A DNA stretch of 64,000 nucleotides from Micromonospora gifhornensis. GTDB taxonomy: Bacteria > Actinomycetota > Actinomycetes > Mycobacteriales > Micromonosporaceae. The stretch's first letter is position 1; every line of letters begins with the position of its first letter. Below, in pieces: positions 24,389 through 32,587 of the stretch. The position numbers and the translations under genes were made by a program. The notes under the pieces are model-generated. The model did not search any database. It saw nothing but the letters and a program-made list of their open reading frames with translations, and was not told where the DNA came from. The DNA is taken from assembly GCF_016863515.1 (NCBI RefSeq), contig NZ_BOPA01000038.1:21389-85388 (forward strand), written 5' to 3'.

Positions 24389-25585
24389 TCAGCCCAGCGT
24401 GGCCAGCTCGCTGACCATCACGTTCGACAACACCTGGCCGTCGTGCTGAACCTCCCGCAGGTACCACTTCTGCTGCGGGGTACGCGGCTGGTTGAACTGC
24501 CAGGCACCGCGCGGGCTGTCGATCTGACCGATGCGGCCCAGCGCCAGGTTGACCGTCTGCGGGGTGGGGTCCTCGCCGGCCAGGCGGATCGCCTGGTCGA
24601 GCACCTTCGCCGCGTCGTACGAGGCCATCGCGTAGGTGGTCGGCGAGGCGCTGTGCTTCTTGCGGTACGCCGAGGCGAACCGACGGTTGGCGGCGTTGTT
24701 CAGGTCGGCGGAGTAGTTCAACGCGGTGCGGATGCCCAGGGCGTCGTTGGCCGGTCTGACGCTCTCCAGCACGGTGCCCTCGGTGAGGAACCCGGGAGCG
24801 TAGATGCCGCCCTGGAAGCCGGCGTCGCGGAGCTGCATGATGAACTCCGCCGCCGCCGGGCCGGAGTAGAAGCAGAAGACGGCCGACGGGTTGCGGCTCA
24901 ACGCGCGGTCGATGTCCCGGACGAAGGCACCCTTACCCGGGTTCGCGTTGTTGGTGGTGAAGATGACCTGATCCGCGATGCGCGGGTCGGATTCGCCGAA
25001 CTCCTGGCGGAAGCCGAGCAGCACGTCGTCGCCGCCGACGGCCGACTCCGGCATGACGATCGCCATCCGGTCGTCGGGGCCCAACGCGTCCCGCAGGTAG
25101 CGGCCGAGCGCCCGGCCCGCCTCGTCGAGCACGTACGAGGTGCGCCAGATGTAGACGACGCTCTGGAGGCTGGAGGGCGAGGCGTTGGAACCGATCAGCG
25201 GCACCCGGGCCTGCTCGATGGTGTCCCGGATGCCGAACATGACCGCCGAGGAGGCGACTCCGGTCAGTGCGAGCACGCCCTGTTTGAGCAGTCCGTCGAC
25301 GGCGGCCTGACCGGACTTGACGGTGTCACCCTCGTCGGCGACGAGCAGGTTTACCGGATGGCCGCCGAGTCGGCCCTCGTTGAGATCCAGATAGAGCTGG
25401 AAGCCGTTACGCAACTCGTCACCGACGGCCTTGCCGACTCCGGACTGCGGTGCGACGAGCCCGACCTTGACCGGACTCTTCGGCTTCGCGGGCTCCTCGG
25501 CGTCCGAGGCACATCCGGCGGCGAGGCCGCCCGCGCCGAGCGCGGCCAGCATCTGGAGTGTCCGCCTACGGTTCATCTGCGACAC
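24389..25585 (-). CDS. Branched-chain-amino-acid-type ABC substrate-binding lipoprotein
   Basis: A 398-residue type I periplasmic-binding protein. It begins with an Arg-rich signal (MNRRRTLQMLAALGAGG) and a lipobox LAAGC, so it is a lipoprotein. The fold markers are KVGLVAPQSGVGKAVGDE, GHPVNLLVADEGDTVKSGQAAVDGLL, PLIGSNASP, FRQEFGESDPRI and a C-terminal ASYDAAKVLDQAIRLAG. Such proteins bind branched-chain amino acids, amides or urea. No permease or ATPase gene is nearby, so its transporter is elsewhere or it acts as a sensor. The start may be the GTG at 25585 or the ATG at 25576. Confidence 0.88.
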   Translation of the reverse strand: MSQMNRRRTLQMLAALGAGGLAAGCASDAEEPAKPKSPVKVGLVAPQSGVGKAVGDELRNGFQLYLDLNEGRLGGHPVNLLVADEGDTVKSGQAAVDGLLKQGVLALTGVASSAVMFGIRDTIEQARVPLIGSNASPSSLQSVVYIWRTSYVLDEAGRALGRYLRDALGPDDRMAIVMPESAVGGDDVLLGFRQEFGESDPRIADQVIFTTNNANPGKGAFVRDIDRALSRNPSAVFCFYSGPAAAEFIMQLRDAGFQGGIYAPGFLTEGTVLESVRPANDALGIRTALNYSADLNNAANRRFASAYRKKHSASPTTYAMASYDAAKVLDQAIRLAGEDPTPQTVNLALGRIGQIDSPRGAWQFNQPRTPQQKWYLREVQHDGQVLSNVMVSELATLG

Positions 25586-25662
25586 CGGGTTCCCTTCGGA
25601 TGTACTGCCGGGGCCTCCCGCCCCTCCGGCGTTCTACCTGCTTAGCGACGCTGCGTCAATGG

Positions 25663-26460
25663 TTAATGATCTTCAACAAGAGAACGGAACGCGGCGGTAA
25701 CCTGCGGCCAGGCCGGAGACTCCGGGTCGATGAGCCCGAAATGTTCGCAGTCGGGCAGCTCGACAAGGTGCATATCCGCACCTAGCGCCTGTGCGGCTTG
25801 CACGTACGCCCTGCTCATGTCGACCGGAACGTGCTGATCCAGGGTGCCATGAATCACTACCGTCCGTGTTGAGGGAGGCGGGGTGATTCGCGGGTCAGCG
25901 ACCTCGTAGCGATCGGGCACATCGGCCGGCCCACCACCCAACAACGCCGCCACCGCGCCGGCGTCCAGATCCAGCCGGTACGCCTCGGCCAGGTCGACGA
26001 CCGGGGCGAGCGCGAGCACCCCGCCGACGTCCTGCGGTGAGTGCGTCGCGGTGTGCAGCGCGAGATGACCGCCGGCCGAGTGGCCGACCAGGATCGGCGG
26101 CACCGGCGCGACCTGACCGGGCAGCGCAGCGGCGGCCAGCCCCGGCAGTGCGGACACCCCGGAGCGGACGTCGGTCAGCGTGCCGGGCCAGCCACCACCG
26201 GGTTGCCCGGTCCGGCGGTACTCCAGTTGTGCCACCGGAAAGCCGAGCCGGGCCAGCCCGACGGCCAGCGAGTCGGTGTGCCGCCGGTCGTACTCCACGC
26301 GCCAGAAACCGCCGTGCACCACGATCACCAGTGGGCGGGGCACGGCCGCGCCGGGCGGGCGGCGCAGATCGGCGACCTGGTCGGGATGCTCGCCGTAGGC
26401 GACGGTGAGGTCCGGCTCGGGCGCGGGTCGGCTGAGCACGGCGCGGGGATCGGGCGACAT
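25663..26460 (-). CDS. Alpha/beta hydrolase (BD-FAE / prolyl-oligopeptidase-like)
   Basis: A 265-residue esterase-fold protein: VIVVHGGFWRVEYDRRHTD (HGG oxyanion motif), EYRRTG, nucleophile elbow ILVGHSAGGHLAL with Ser, catalytic Asp in VIHGTLDQHVPVDMS and catalytic His in DCEHFGLIDP. It resembles kynurenine formamidase-like and small-molecule esterases. ATG 26460 is supported by TACCGT 6 nt upstream (leaderless). It lies upstream of the binding-protein gene but about 80 nt apart. Substrate unknown. Confidence 0.85.
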   Translation of the reverse strand: MSPDPRAVLSRPAPEPDLTVAYGEHPDQVADLRRPPGAAVPRPLVIVVHGGFWRVEYDRRHTDSLAVGLARLGFPVAQLEYRRTGQPGGGWPGTLTDVRSGVSALPGLAAAALPGQVAPVPPILVGHSAGGHLALHTATHSPQDVGGVLALAPVVDLAEAYRLDLDAGAVAALLGGGPADVPDRYEVADPRITPPPSTRTVVIHGTLDQHVPVDMSRAYVQAAQALGADMHLVELPDCEHFGLIDPESPAWPQVTAAFRSLVEDH

Positions 26461-26466
26461 CGGCCG

Positions 26467-26472
26467 ACGGTA
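26467..26472 (-). promoter_or_regulatory. -10 box (TACCGT) before the alpha/beta hydrolase
   Basis: TACCGT-N6-ATG(26460) on the minus strand. Confidence 0.4.
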
Positions 26473-26558
26473 GCGCGGCTGGTCGGCGGCCGACCGGACG
26501 GGTCCATCGCACCTTCTCGGCCGGGCCGGCAGGCGACGACGGGGGTGGCTGAGTCAAG

Positions 26559-27164
26559 ATGGATGCCATGACCGAAGCGCGTACCGCTGGACAGAACGAC
26601 GAGCCTGGCCGGGACGGCGCCGGGCACTCGGGCACCGTGGTGGTGGTCGGCCCGGACGGCCGACCCGTCGGCACCGTGCAGACCGACGACGGCCAGGGTG
26701 AGGACCCCACTCGCCTGGTCGAGCAGCCGGCGAAGGTGATGCGGATCGGCAGCATGATCAAGCAGCTGCTGGAGGAGGTCAAGTCCGCGCCGCTGGACGA
26801 CGCCAGCCGGCATCGGATGCGGGAGATCCACGAGCGGTCGATCGTCGAGCTCAAGGAAGGGCTGGCGCCCGAGCTGCGCGAGGAGCTGGAGCGACTCTCG
26901 CTGCCGTTCACCGAGGACCAGGCCCCGACCGAGGGTGAACTGCGGATCGCCCATGCCCAGCTGGTCGGCTGGCTGGAAGGGCTGTTCCACGGCATCCAGG
27001 CCGCCCTGGTCGCCCAGCAGATGGCCGCCCGGGTGCAGTTGGAGCAGATGCGCTCCGGCCGACAGGCGTTGCCGAGCGGGCCGGGCGGAGCGGCCCTGCC
27101 GGGCATGCCCGGCCTGGGCCAGGTGCCGGGCGGCGAGGGCCACAGCACCGGCCAGTACCTCTGA
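26559..27164 (+). CDS. bpa: Bacterial proteasome activator Bpa (PafE)
   Basis: A 201-residue DUF2587 protein. The core PAKVMRIGSMIKQLLEEVKSAPLDDASRHRMREIHERSI...LRIAHAQLVGWLEGLFHGIQAALVAQQMAARVQLEQMR is the four-helix bundle that forms the dodecameric ring. The C-terminus ends HSTGQYL, the HbYX-like motif that opens the 20S proteasome gate. Bpa activates degradation without ATP or Pup. ATG codons at 26559 and 26568 are both possible. The proteasome genes are not in this window. Confidence 0.93.
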   Translation: MDAMTEARTAGQNDEPGRDGAGHSGTVVVVGPDGRPVGTVQTDDGQGEDPTRLVEQPAKVMRIGSMIKQLLEEVKSAPLDDASRHRMREIHERSIVELKEGLAPELREELERLSLPFTEDQAPTEGELRIAHAQLVGWLEGLFHGIQAALVAQQMAARVQLEQMRSGRQALPSGPGGAALPGMPGLGQVPGGEGHSTGQYL

Positions 27165-27169
27165 CGATC

Positions 27170-27201
27170 GCTGCGGGGTGCGGCGTGCCGCGCCCCGCAG
27201 C
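27170..27201. terminator. Hairpin between bpa and the HAD gene
   Basis: GCTGCGGGGTGCGGC pairs with GCCGCGCCCCGCAGC (14 of 15) in the 39-nt gap between these convergent genes. It is a likely bidirectional terminator without a T-tract. Confidence 0.65.
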
Positions 27202-27203
27202 CG

Positions 27204-28019
27204 TCAGTCCACCCCGAAGACCTTCTCCAGGTACGCCGCCACCCCGTCGACCGAGTTCGCCGCGGTGACCTCGTCGGCGATCTCCCGTACGGCGGGGTGC
27301 GCGTTGGCCACCGCCACCGCCCGGCCGGCCCAGGTCAGCAGGGGTACGTCGTTGGGCATGTCGCCGAAGGCCAGCACCTCGTCAGCCTCGATGCCGAGCC
27401 GGTGGCAGTACCACGCGAGACCGGCCGCCTTGGTCACCCCGGCCGCCGAGATCTCCACCAGGCCGGACCGCGAGGAGTGGGTGGCCTCGGCCAGTCCGGC
27501 GAGCGCGGCGGCGACCAACTCGGTGAACCGGTCGGGATCCTGCTGCTCCTCGGCCCGCACCAGTAGCTTCACCGCCGGCAGCGAGTGCAGCTCGTCCGGA
27601 GTCGCCACGACCCGGATCGCCGTGTCGTCGGCGTCCCAGCGCATCGGGTAGTGCGCCTCGTGCCGCATCTGCCGGCTGTCGGCGATCTCGACCGCGAAGC
27701 TCACCCCGGGCACCTCGGCGCGCAGCCGGCGGGCCACCTCGGCGAGCAGATCGGGGGCCAGCGGATCGGCGCGCAGCACCTCGTCGTTCACCGGGTCGTA
27801 GACCACCGCACCGTTGGCGCAGACTGCGGGCACCGGCTCGGCCAGTTGGTCGTACACCAGTTTCAGCCAGCGGATCGGTCGGCCGGTGACCAGCACGACG
27901 GGCGTGCCCCGGGCGGAGATCCGGGCCAGCACCTCGGCGGTGTGGGCGCTGAGCGTCGCGTCGTCGCGCAGCAGCGTGCCGTCGATGTCGCTGGCGACCA
28001 GGCGTGGGAGTGCCTCCAT
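27204..28019 (-). CDS. Cof-type HAD-superfamily hydrolase (first of tandem pair)
   Basis: A 271-residue phosphatase with DxD nucleophile VASDIDGTLL near residues 8-17, VLVTGRPIRWL (motif II Thr), Lys in the SAAGVTKAAGLAW region, and FGDMPNDVPLLTWAG (motif IV). The capped C2b type is usual for sugar or flavin phosphate hydrolysis. Its ATG overlaps the upstream HAD stop by one base (TGATG), so the two are co-translated. Substrate unknown. Confidence 0.9.
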   Translation of the reverse strand: MEALPRLVASDIDGTLLRDDATLSAHTAEVLARISARGTPVVLVTGRPIRWLKLVYDQLAEPVPAVCANGAVVYDPVNDEVLRADPLAPDLLAEVARRLRAEVPGVSFAVEIADSRQMRHEAHYPMRWDADDTAIRVVATPDELHSLPAVKLLVRAEEQQDPDRFTELVAAALAGLAEATHSSRSGLVEISAAGVTKAAGLAWYCHRLGIEADEVLAFGDMPNDVPLLTWAGRAVAVANAHPAVREIADEVTAANSVDGVAAYLEKVFGVD

Positions 28020-28840
28020 CACCTGGACAGTAGCCGGTCGAGGTAGACCGCCACCCCGTCGTCGTCGTTGCGCAGGGTCACGTCGTCGGCCACGGCACGC
28101 AACTCGGCGTGGGCGTTCGCCACCGCCACCCGTGCCCAGCCGGCCCACTCGAACATCGGCAGGTCGTTCGGCATGTCACCGAAGACCAGCACCTCGGCCG
28201 GGTCGACGCCGAGGCTCTGCGCCACCACGCTCAGCCCGGTCGCCTTGTCCACCCCTGACGGGCTGATCTCGATGAAGCCGAGCCCGGCCTGGGTGAGCGC
28301 GGCCAGGTGCGGCGGGATGATCTCCCTGGCGGCCGCCAGCAACTCGTCGACATGGTGGTCGGCGGTCCGCGCGAACGCCTTGATCACGTCTCCGGCCAGG
28401 CATTCGTCGCGGGTGCGTACCTCGAACCGGTCCTGATACGGCCAGGCCGGGTGGTAGTCGCCCCACAGGGGGGCGTCGTGCTCGTCGGAAGCCTCGACCA
28501 TCACCGTCAGCGGGCCGACCGCGGCTTCCAGGTCGGCCAGCAGGGTGGCCAGCACCTCGCTGGAGAGCCGTTCGTCGCGCAGCACCACCGGCCCGGCCGG
28601 GTCGCTCTGGTCGACCACCCGGCCGCCACCGGCCATCACCAGGAAGTCCGCGGCGCGGATGTCGTTGCGGGTCAACTCGGTCAGCCGTGGGCCCCGGCCG
28701 GTGGCGCCGACCACCGGAATCCCGGCCGCACGCACCCGGTCCAGAACCTCATGGGTGTACGCCGACACGGTGTCGTCGCTGCGCACGAGCGTCCCGTCGA
28801 GGTCGGTGGCGATCAGCTTGGGCAGGCCCGGGCGCGTCAT
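28019..28840 (-). CDS. Cof-type HAD-superfamily hydrolase (second of tandem pair)
   Basis: A 273-residue paralogue of the next gene: IATDLDGTLVRSDD, VVGATGRGPRLTEL, SPSGVDKATGLSVVAQSLG and VFGDMPNDLPMFEWAG. The cap carries MVEASDEHDAPLWGDYHPAWPY. GGAGGAAAA lies directly before ATG 28840. The pair probably arose by tandem duplication. Substrate unknown. Confidence 0.9.
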   Translation of the reverse strand: MTRPGLPKLIATDLDGTLVRSDDTVSAYTHEVLDRVRAAGIPVVGATGRGPRLTELTRNDIRAADFLVMAGGGRVVDQSDPAGPVVLRDERLSSEVLATLLADLEAAVGPLTVMVEASDEHDAPLWGDYHPAWPYQDRFEVRTRDECLAGDVIKAFARTADHHVDELLAAAREIIPPHLAALTQAGLGFIEISPSGVDKATGLSVVAQSLGVDPAEVLVFGDMPNDLPMFEWAGWARVAVANAHAELRAVADDVTLRNDDDGVAVYLDRLLSR

Positions 28841-29039
28841 TTTTCCTCCTTCGCCCACCGCCGTCGCAGCCAGCCGTTTCCGGTCGTCAGGTGGCGACCC
28901 GGCGTGACGGCGGGCAGCAACCGTACCTCGTGGAACGGGTGGCAACCACGGCTTCCAGGCGAATCGGATACGGCGAGCGGAAGAGCTGCCGCTCAACGTC
29001 CGGTGGCCGCCGGAGCAGTGTGGGGACCGCTCGGTCGAC

Positions 29040-29741
29040 TCAGGGCTCGCGGGCGAAGGGAACGGTGGGGCTGACGGTGATGTCGATCGGCCGCCGGTCC
29101 TCGTCCTCGTCGGTGGCATCGAACTGGCGGCGGGGGCGGGGCTGACGTCGACCCGGCTCGCTTGTCGCACCCTCCGGCCCGGTGGTGGTGCGGGCGAGGG
29201 CGGCGACGAACAGCAGGACGGCGGCGAAGGCCGCGACCAGACCTCGTCCCAGCTCGACGGCGAATCCATCCTCGGTGGAGTAGGCCAACGCCGCTCGGTT
29301 GCCGCCGTCTTCGAGGGAAACGGCGGTGGCCACCAGTACGGCGACCAGACCCACGGCCAGAGCGAGGCCGGCGACCCGGGCGTTGGCGCGTACGGCGGCG
29401 GTGCCACGCAGCGCGAGGGCCACCGCGACGCCGAGCATCAGCATCCCGACCAGGTAGCCGACGCCCAGACCGCCGACCTCGGACACGCTGCTCGGCAGCT
29501 CGATCCGCTCGCTGCCGGTGGGCAGGGTGACGGTGACCCATTCGCCGAGCAGGGAGGCGAGGGTGGCGGCGACACCGAGCCCGCCGAGCAGCAGCGGCAC
29601 CCGGTGGTCGTGGCCGAGGCCGCCGAGGGCCGAGCGCCACCGGCTCGTACTGGTGGTCTGCTCGTCCTCCGTGCCCCACTCGAGGACGCTGCTGCTCTCG
29701 GAGCGGTCCTCCTGGCGGGGGATGGGGAGGTCATGGGTCAC
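29040..29741 (-). CDS. Four-helix membrane protein, unknown function
   Basis: A 233-residue protein with an acidic N-terminal cytoplasmic tail (PIPRQEDRSESSSVLEWGTEDEQ), hydrophobic segments near residues 49-68, 92-110, 122-140 and 161-180, and a charged C-terminal tail. The GTG at 29741 is fixed by AAGGAGG 7 nt upstream. No known family is recognised. It is divergent from osmC. Confidence 0.65.
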   Translation of the reverse strand: MTHDLPIPRQEDRSESSSVLEWGTEDEQTTSTSRWRSALGGLGHDHRVPLLLGGLGVAATLASLLGEWVTVTLPTGSERIELPSSVSEVGGLGVGYLVGMLMLGVAVALALRGTAAVRANARVAGLALAVGLVAVLVATAVSLEDGGNRAALAYSTEDGFAVELGRGLVAAFAAVLLFVAALARTTTGPEGATSEPGRRQPRPRRQFDATDEDEDRRPIDITVSPTVPFAREP

Positions 29742-29911
29742 CGCTGCGCCTCCTTGTGGCCGGGCTGCCTGCTCGTGGCCTGCTGCGTGCTCGTGGCTCA
29801 GCTGCGTGCCCAGGGTGGGGTCTGTGACGAATTCTGGCACAGCCCGCCTCTCCCACCGGGGAACGTGGACGCAGCAGGCGGGGTCGGTCGCCTGGCGGGT
29901 GCGCGTTCGAC

Positions 29912-29917
29912 TAGCGT
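29912..29917 (+). promoter_or_regulatory. -10 box (TAGCGT) of a predicted leaderless osmC transcript
   Basis: TAGCGT-N7-ATG(29925), with no ribosome binding site. Confidence 0.45.
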
Positions 29918-29924
29918 CAGCTGC

Positions 29925-30356
29925 ATGCCTATTCGTACCGCTTCCGCACGCTGGCAGGGCAACCTCCCCGAAGGGTCCGGCACCATTCGCACGGGCAAGG
30001 GGGGACTGGAGGGCAACTACTCCTTCAAGTCCCGCTTCGAGGAGGGTGAGGGCACCAACCCCGAGGAGCTGATCGGCGCCGCGCACGCCGGCTGCTTCTC
30101 GATGGCCTTCTCCAAGGCCCTCGCCGACGCCGGCACGACGCCGACCTCCGTGGAGACCACCGCGAAGGTGCACCTGGACAAGACCGACGCGGGCTTCACC
30201 GTGACCCGCATCGCGCTGGAGACCGTCGGTGTCGTTCCCGGCATCGACGAGGCGCGCTTCGCCGAGCTGGCCGAGACCGCCAAGCAGAACTGCCCCATCT
30301 CCCGCCTCCTCTCCCCCGGCGCCGAAATCACCCTCACCACCCACCTCTCCTCCTGA
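29925..30356 (+). CDS. osmC: OsmC-family peroxiredoxin-like protein
   Basis: A 143-residue thiol peroxidase for organic hydroperoxides. It shows ARWQGNLPEGSGTIRTG, NPEELIGAAHAGCFSMAFSKAL with the peroxidatic Cys, and AKQNCPISRLL with the second Cys, the standard OsmC pair. TAGCGT 7 nt upstream of the ATG predicts a leaderless mRNA. Confidence 0.94.
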   Translation: MPIRTASARWQGNLPEGSGTIRTGKGGLEGNYSFKSRFEEGEGTNPEELIGAAHAGCFSMAFSKALADAGTTPTSVETTAKVHLDKTDAGFTVTRIALETVGVVPGIDEARFAELAETAKQNCPISRLLSPGAEITLTTHLSS

Positions 30357-30374
30357 CCCCCACCCCTCTGACCG

Positions 30375-30450
30375 CCGCGATCTTGCACTTTCGGTCGACG
30401 AGATGAGGCTTACGTCCCGTTATGCGGCGACGAAAAGTGCAAGATCGCGG
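30375..30450. repeat. Long-loop 17-bp inverted repeat between osmC and the metallopeptidase gene
   Basis: CCGCGATCTTGCACTTT (30375-30391) and its perfect complement (30434-30450) flank a 42-nt loop. It could terminate osmC. The length of the arms and the presence of GATCTTGCACTTT suggest a dispersed repeat of this genus rather than a simple terminator. Confidence 0.6.
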
Positions 30451-30486
30451 GGTGGGGGTGGGTTGGGGGTGGGGGAGAATGGTGAC

Positions 30487-30837
30487 GTGGCGGTGGAGAT
30501 GGAGCGGGAGCGGTTCGAGGAACTGGTGGGGGAGGCGCTGGACGAGGTTCCGGAGGAACTGCTGGCGCTGATGAGCAACGTGGTGATCCTGGTGGAGGAC
30601 GATCCGCCGCCGGGGGAGGATCTGCTCGGCCTGTACGAGGGACACGCGTTGACCGACCGGGGGTGGGACTACGCAGGTGTCCTGCCGGACCGCATTCTGA
30701 TCTACCGCAACCCGATCCTGCGGATCTGTGACACCGAGGACGACGTCGTCGAGGAGGTGGCGGTGACCGTGGTGCACGAGATCGCCCACCACTTCGGCAT
30801 CGACGACGAGCGCCTGCACGACCTCGGGTGGGGTTGA
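30487..30837 (+). CDS. Small zincin-like metallopeptidase (DUF1025 type)
   Basis: A 116-residue protein with VTVVHEIAHHFGIDDERL, the HExxH zinc motif and a further acidic ligand typical of this family (homologous, as I recall, to Rv3836 of M. tuberculosis). The N-terminal ERERFEELVGEALDEVPEELLALMSNVVILVED is also characteristic. GTG 30487 follows GGGGGAG. No substrate is known. Confidence 0.85.
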   Translation: MAVEMERERFEELVGEALDEVPEELLALMSNVVILVEDDPPPGEDLLGLYEGHALTDRGWDYAGVLPDRILIYRNPILRICDTEDDVVEEVAVTVVHEIAHHFGIDDERLHDLGWG

Positions 30838-30861
30838 CGGTTTGCGCAGCTGACCTATCGT
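30834..30861 (+). promoter_or_regulatory. Promoter of the AIM24-family gene (TTGACG-N16-TATCGT)
   Basis: The -35 TTGACG overlaps the stop codon of the metallopeptidase gene; -10 TATCGT lies 16 bp downstream. A leader of about 25-30 nt with GGAGGA then leads to ATG 30895. Confidence 0.5.
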
Positions 30862-30894
30862 CTCGACCAGGCACGGCCGAGTACGGAGGAAGAC

Positions 30895-31611
30895 ATGCGC
30901 AGCGAACTGTTCTCAGCGGCGAACCTGGAGCAGGAGTCCGCACAGCCCGGCATGCGGCTCCAGAACTCCAAGATGCTGAAGATCGAGCTCAACGGCGAGA
31001 TGCTGGCCCGCGTCGGTTCGATGGTCGCGTACCAGGGGCATGTGCAGTTCCAGGCGCTCGGCTCCGGCGGGCTGGGTAACTTCCTCAAGCAGAAGCTCAC
31101 CGGCGAAGGCGTGCCGCTGATGAAGCTCACCGGCCAGGGTGACGTCTTCCTGGCCGACTTCGCCAAGGACGTACACATCATCGACCTCGAACCGGGCGAC
31201 GCGCTGTCCATCAACGGCTCCAGCGTGCTGGCCTTCGACCCCAGCCTCCAGTACGACATCAAGATGGTCGGCGGGGCGGGCATGGCCTCGACGGGCCTGT
31301 TCAACTGCGTCTTCACCGGTCACGGCCGGATCGCCGTGACCACCCGCGGCACCCCGGTGGTGCTCGCCGTCGACGCGCCCACCTATGTGGATCCGCAGGC
31401 GGCGGTCTGCTGGTCGGCCGGGTTGCAGACCGGCTACCACCGAGCCGACCAGCTCGGATTGGGCACGCTGCTGGGCCGTACCACCGGCGAGGCGTACACG
31501 ATGAGCTTCGCGGGGCAGGGCTTCGTCGTCGTCCAGCCGTCCGAGGAACCGCCGATCATGGGCAGTGGTCAGCAGGATCAGGGTGGGGTGCTCGGCGGCC
31601 TGTTCCGGTGA
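30895..31611 (+). CDS. AIM24-family protein
   Basis: A 238-residue all-beta protein matching the AIM24 family: LKIELNGEMLARVGSMVAYQG, GEGVPLMKLTGQGDVFLAD, VHIIDLEPGDALSINGSSVLAF, and CVFTGHGRIAVTTRG with VDAPTYVDPQAAVCW. Related proteins in bacteria are found next to tellurium-resistance or secretion genes, but their action is unknown. Good RBS GGAGGA before the ATG. Confidence 0.88.
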   Translation: MRSELFSAANLEQESAQPGMRLQNSKMLKIELNGEMLARVGSMVAYQGHVQFQALGSGGLGNFLKQKLTGEGVPLMKLTGQGDVFLADFAKDVHIIDLEPGDALSINGSSVLAFDPSLQYDIKMVGGAGMASTGLFNCVFTGHGRIAVTTRGTPVVLAVDAPTYVDPQAAVCWSAGLQTGYHRADQLGLGTLLGRTTGEAYTMSFAGQGFVVVQPSEEPPIMGSGQQDQGGVLGGLFR

Positions 31612-31617
31612 GCCGAC

Positions 31618-32574
31618 TCAGCTCAGCTCGCCGGCCCTGAGCCGGGCGAGCCAGGCCGCGGCGTCGGCGTAGTCGGCGTCGGAGAGACCGGCCGGGGCGG
31701 GCACCGGCTGCTCGCCCTCGGTCCCGCTCCACCGGTGACGGGGATAGGAGCCGAGGAAGCGTACGTCGGCGCAGACCCGCCGTAGCCCCTGAAGCGCCTC
31801 GCCCAGCCGGACGTCGGCGACGTGGCCGGTGCAGTCGAGGAAGAAGACGTACTCCCCGAGGGCCTTGCCGGTCGGCCGGGATTCGATCCGGCTCAGGTTC
31901 ACACCCCGGACCGCAAGCTCCATGAGTACGGACAGCAGCGCGCCGACCCGGTCGTGCGCGATGTACACCGCAAGCGTCGTCACGTCGTCGCCGGTCGGAG
32001 GCGGCGGCGGGCCCGGCCGGGCGACCAGGGCGAACCGGGTCACCGCGTCGGGATGATCGGCGATCTTGTCAGCGAGCACCGTCAACCGGTGTCGCGTCGC
32101 GCCGACCGGAGCACAGATCGCCGCGTCGTACTCGCCGGTGGCCGCGCCGGCCGCCGCCGAGCCGTTGGAGAGTACGTCGATCACGGTCGCGTCCGGCAGG
32201 TACGTCCGCAGCCAGCCGCGACACTGCGTGGACGCCTGCGGATGGGCGGCGACGGTGCGAACCGCCGACAGTGAGGTGCCCGCACGCGCACCGAGGACGA
32301 ACTCCACCGGCAGGATCACCTCGCGGGTGATCACCAAAGGCTCGCCCTCGGCCAACTCGTCCAGGGTCACCCCGACGGCGCCGCCGATCGAGTTCTCCAG
32401 CGGGACCAGCGCGGCGTCGGCGTCACCGGCGCGTACCGCGTCCAGCGCCTCACCGACACTGCGGGCCGGCGTACGGGTGCCCCGCTCGGCCGCGGGCAGG
32501 GTGCGCAACGCCTGCTCCGCGAAGGTCCCCTCGGGGCCGAGGAAGGCGAAGCGGGTCGGCGGTGTTCCCGGCAT
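31618..32574 (-). CDS. pheA: Prephenate dehydratase PheA
   Basis: A 318-residue enzyme that converts prephenate to phenylpyruvate for phenylalanine synthesis. Motifs: FAFLGPEGTFAEQAL, VPLENSIGGAVGVTLDEL, VAAHPQASTQCRGWL, YDAAICAPVGA and DDVTTLAVYIAHDRVGALLSVLMELAVRGVNLSRIESRPT with the ACT domain GALLSVL/ESRP feedback site. ATG 32574 has TAGGCT 7 nt upstream; the TAG of that box is also the stop codon of the upstream lipoprotein gene. Confidence 0.96.
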   Translation of the reverse strand: MPGTPPTRFAFLGPEGTFAEQALRTLPAAERGTRTPARSVGEALDAVRAGDADAALVPLENSIGGAVGVTLDELAEGEPLVITREVILPVEFVLGARAGTSLSAVRTVAAHPQASTQCRGWLRTYLPDATVIDVLSNGSAAAGAATGEYDAAICAPVGATRHRLTVLADKIADHPDAVTRFALVARPGPPPPPTGDDVTTLAVYIAHDRVGALLSVLMELAVRGVNLSRIESRPTGKALGEYVFFLDCTGHVADVRLGEALQGLRRVCADVRFLGSYPRHRWSGTEGEQPVPAPAGLSDADYADAAAWLARLRAGELS

Positions 32575-32581
32575 GGCGTCC

Positions 32582-32587
32582 AGCCTA
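32582..32587 (-). promoter_or_regulatory. -10 box (TAGGCT) before pheA, using the previous stop codon
   Basis: TAGGCT-N7-ATG(32574). Its first three bases (32587-32585) are the TAG stop of the lipoprotein gene. Confidence 0.45.

Noticed and set aside
24350..24405. Direct repeats GTGGTCAGCCCAGC near the end of the binding-protein gene
   Set aside because: They are short, few, and partly encode the protein C-terminus; no function is suggested beyond slippage.
26559..27164. Possible pupylation locus around bpa
   Set aside because: No pup, dop, pafA, mpa or proteasome subunit gene lies in the window, so only Bpa itself can be claimed.
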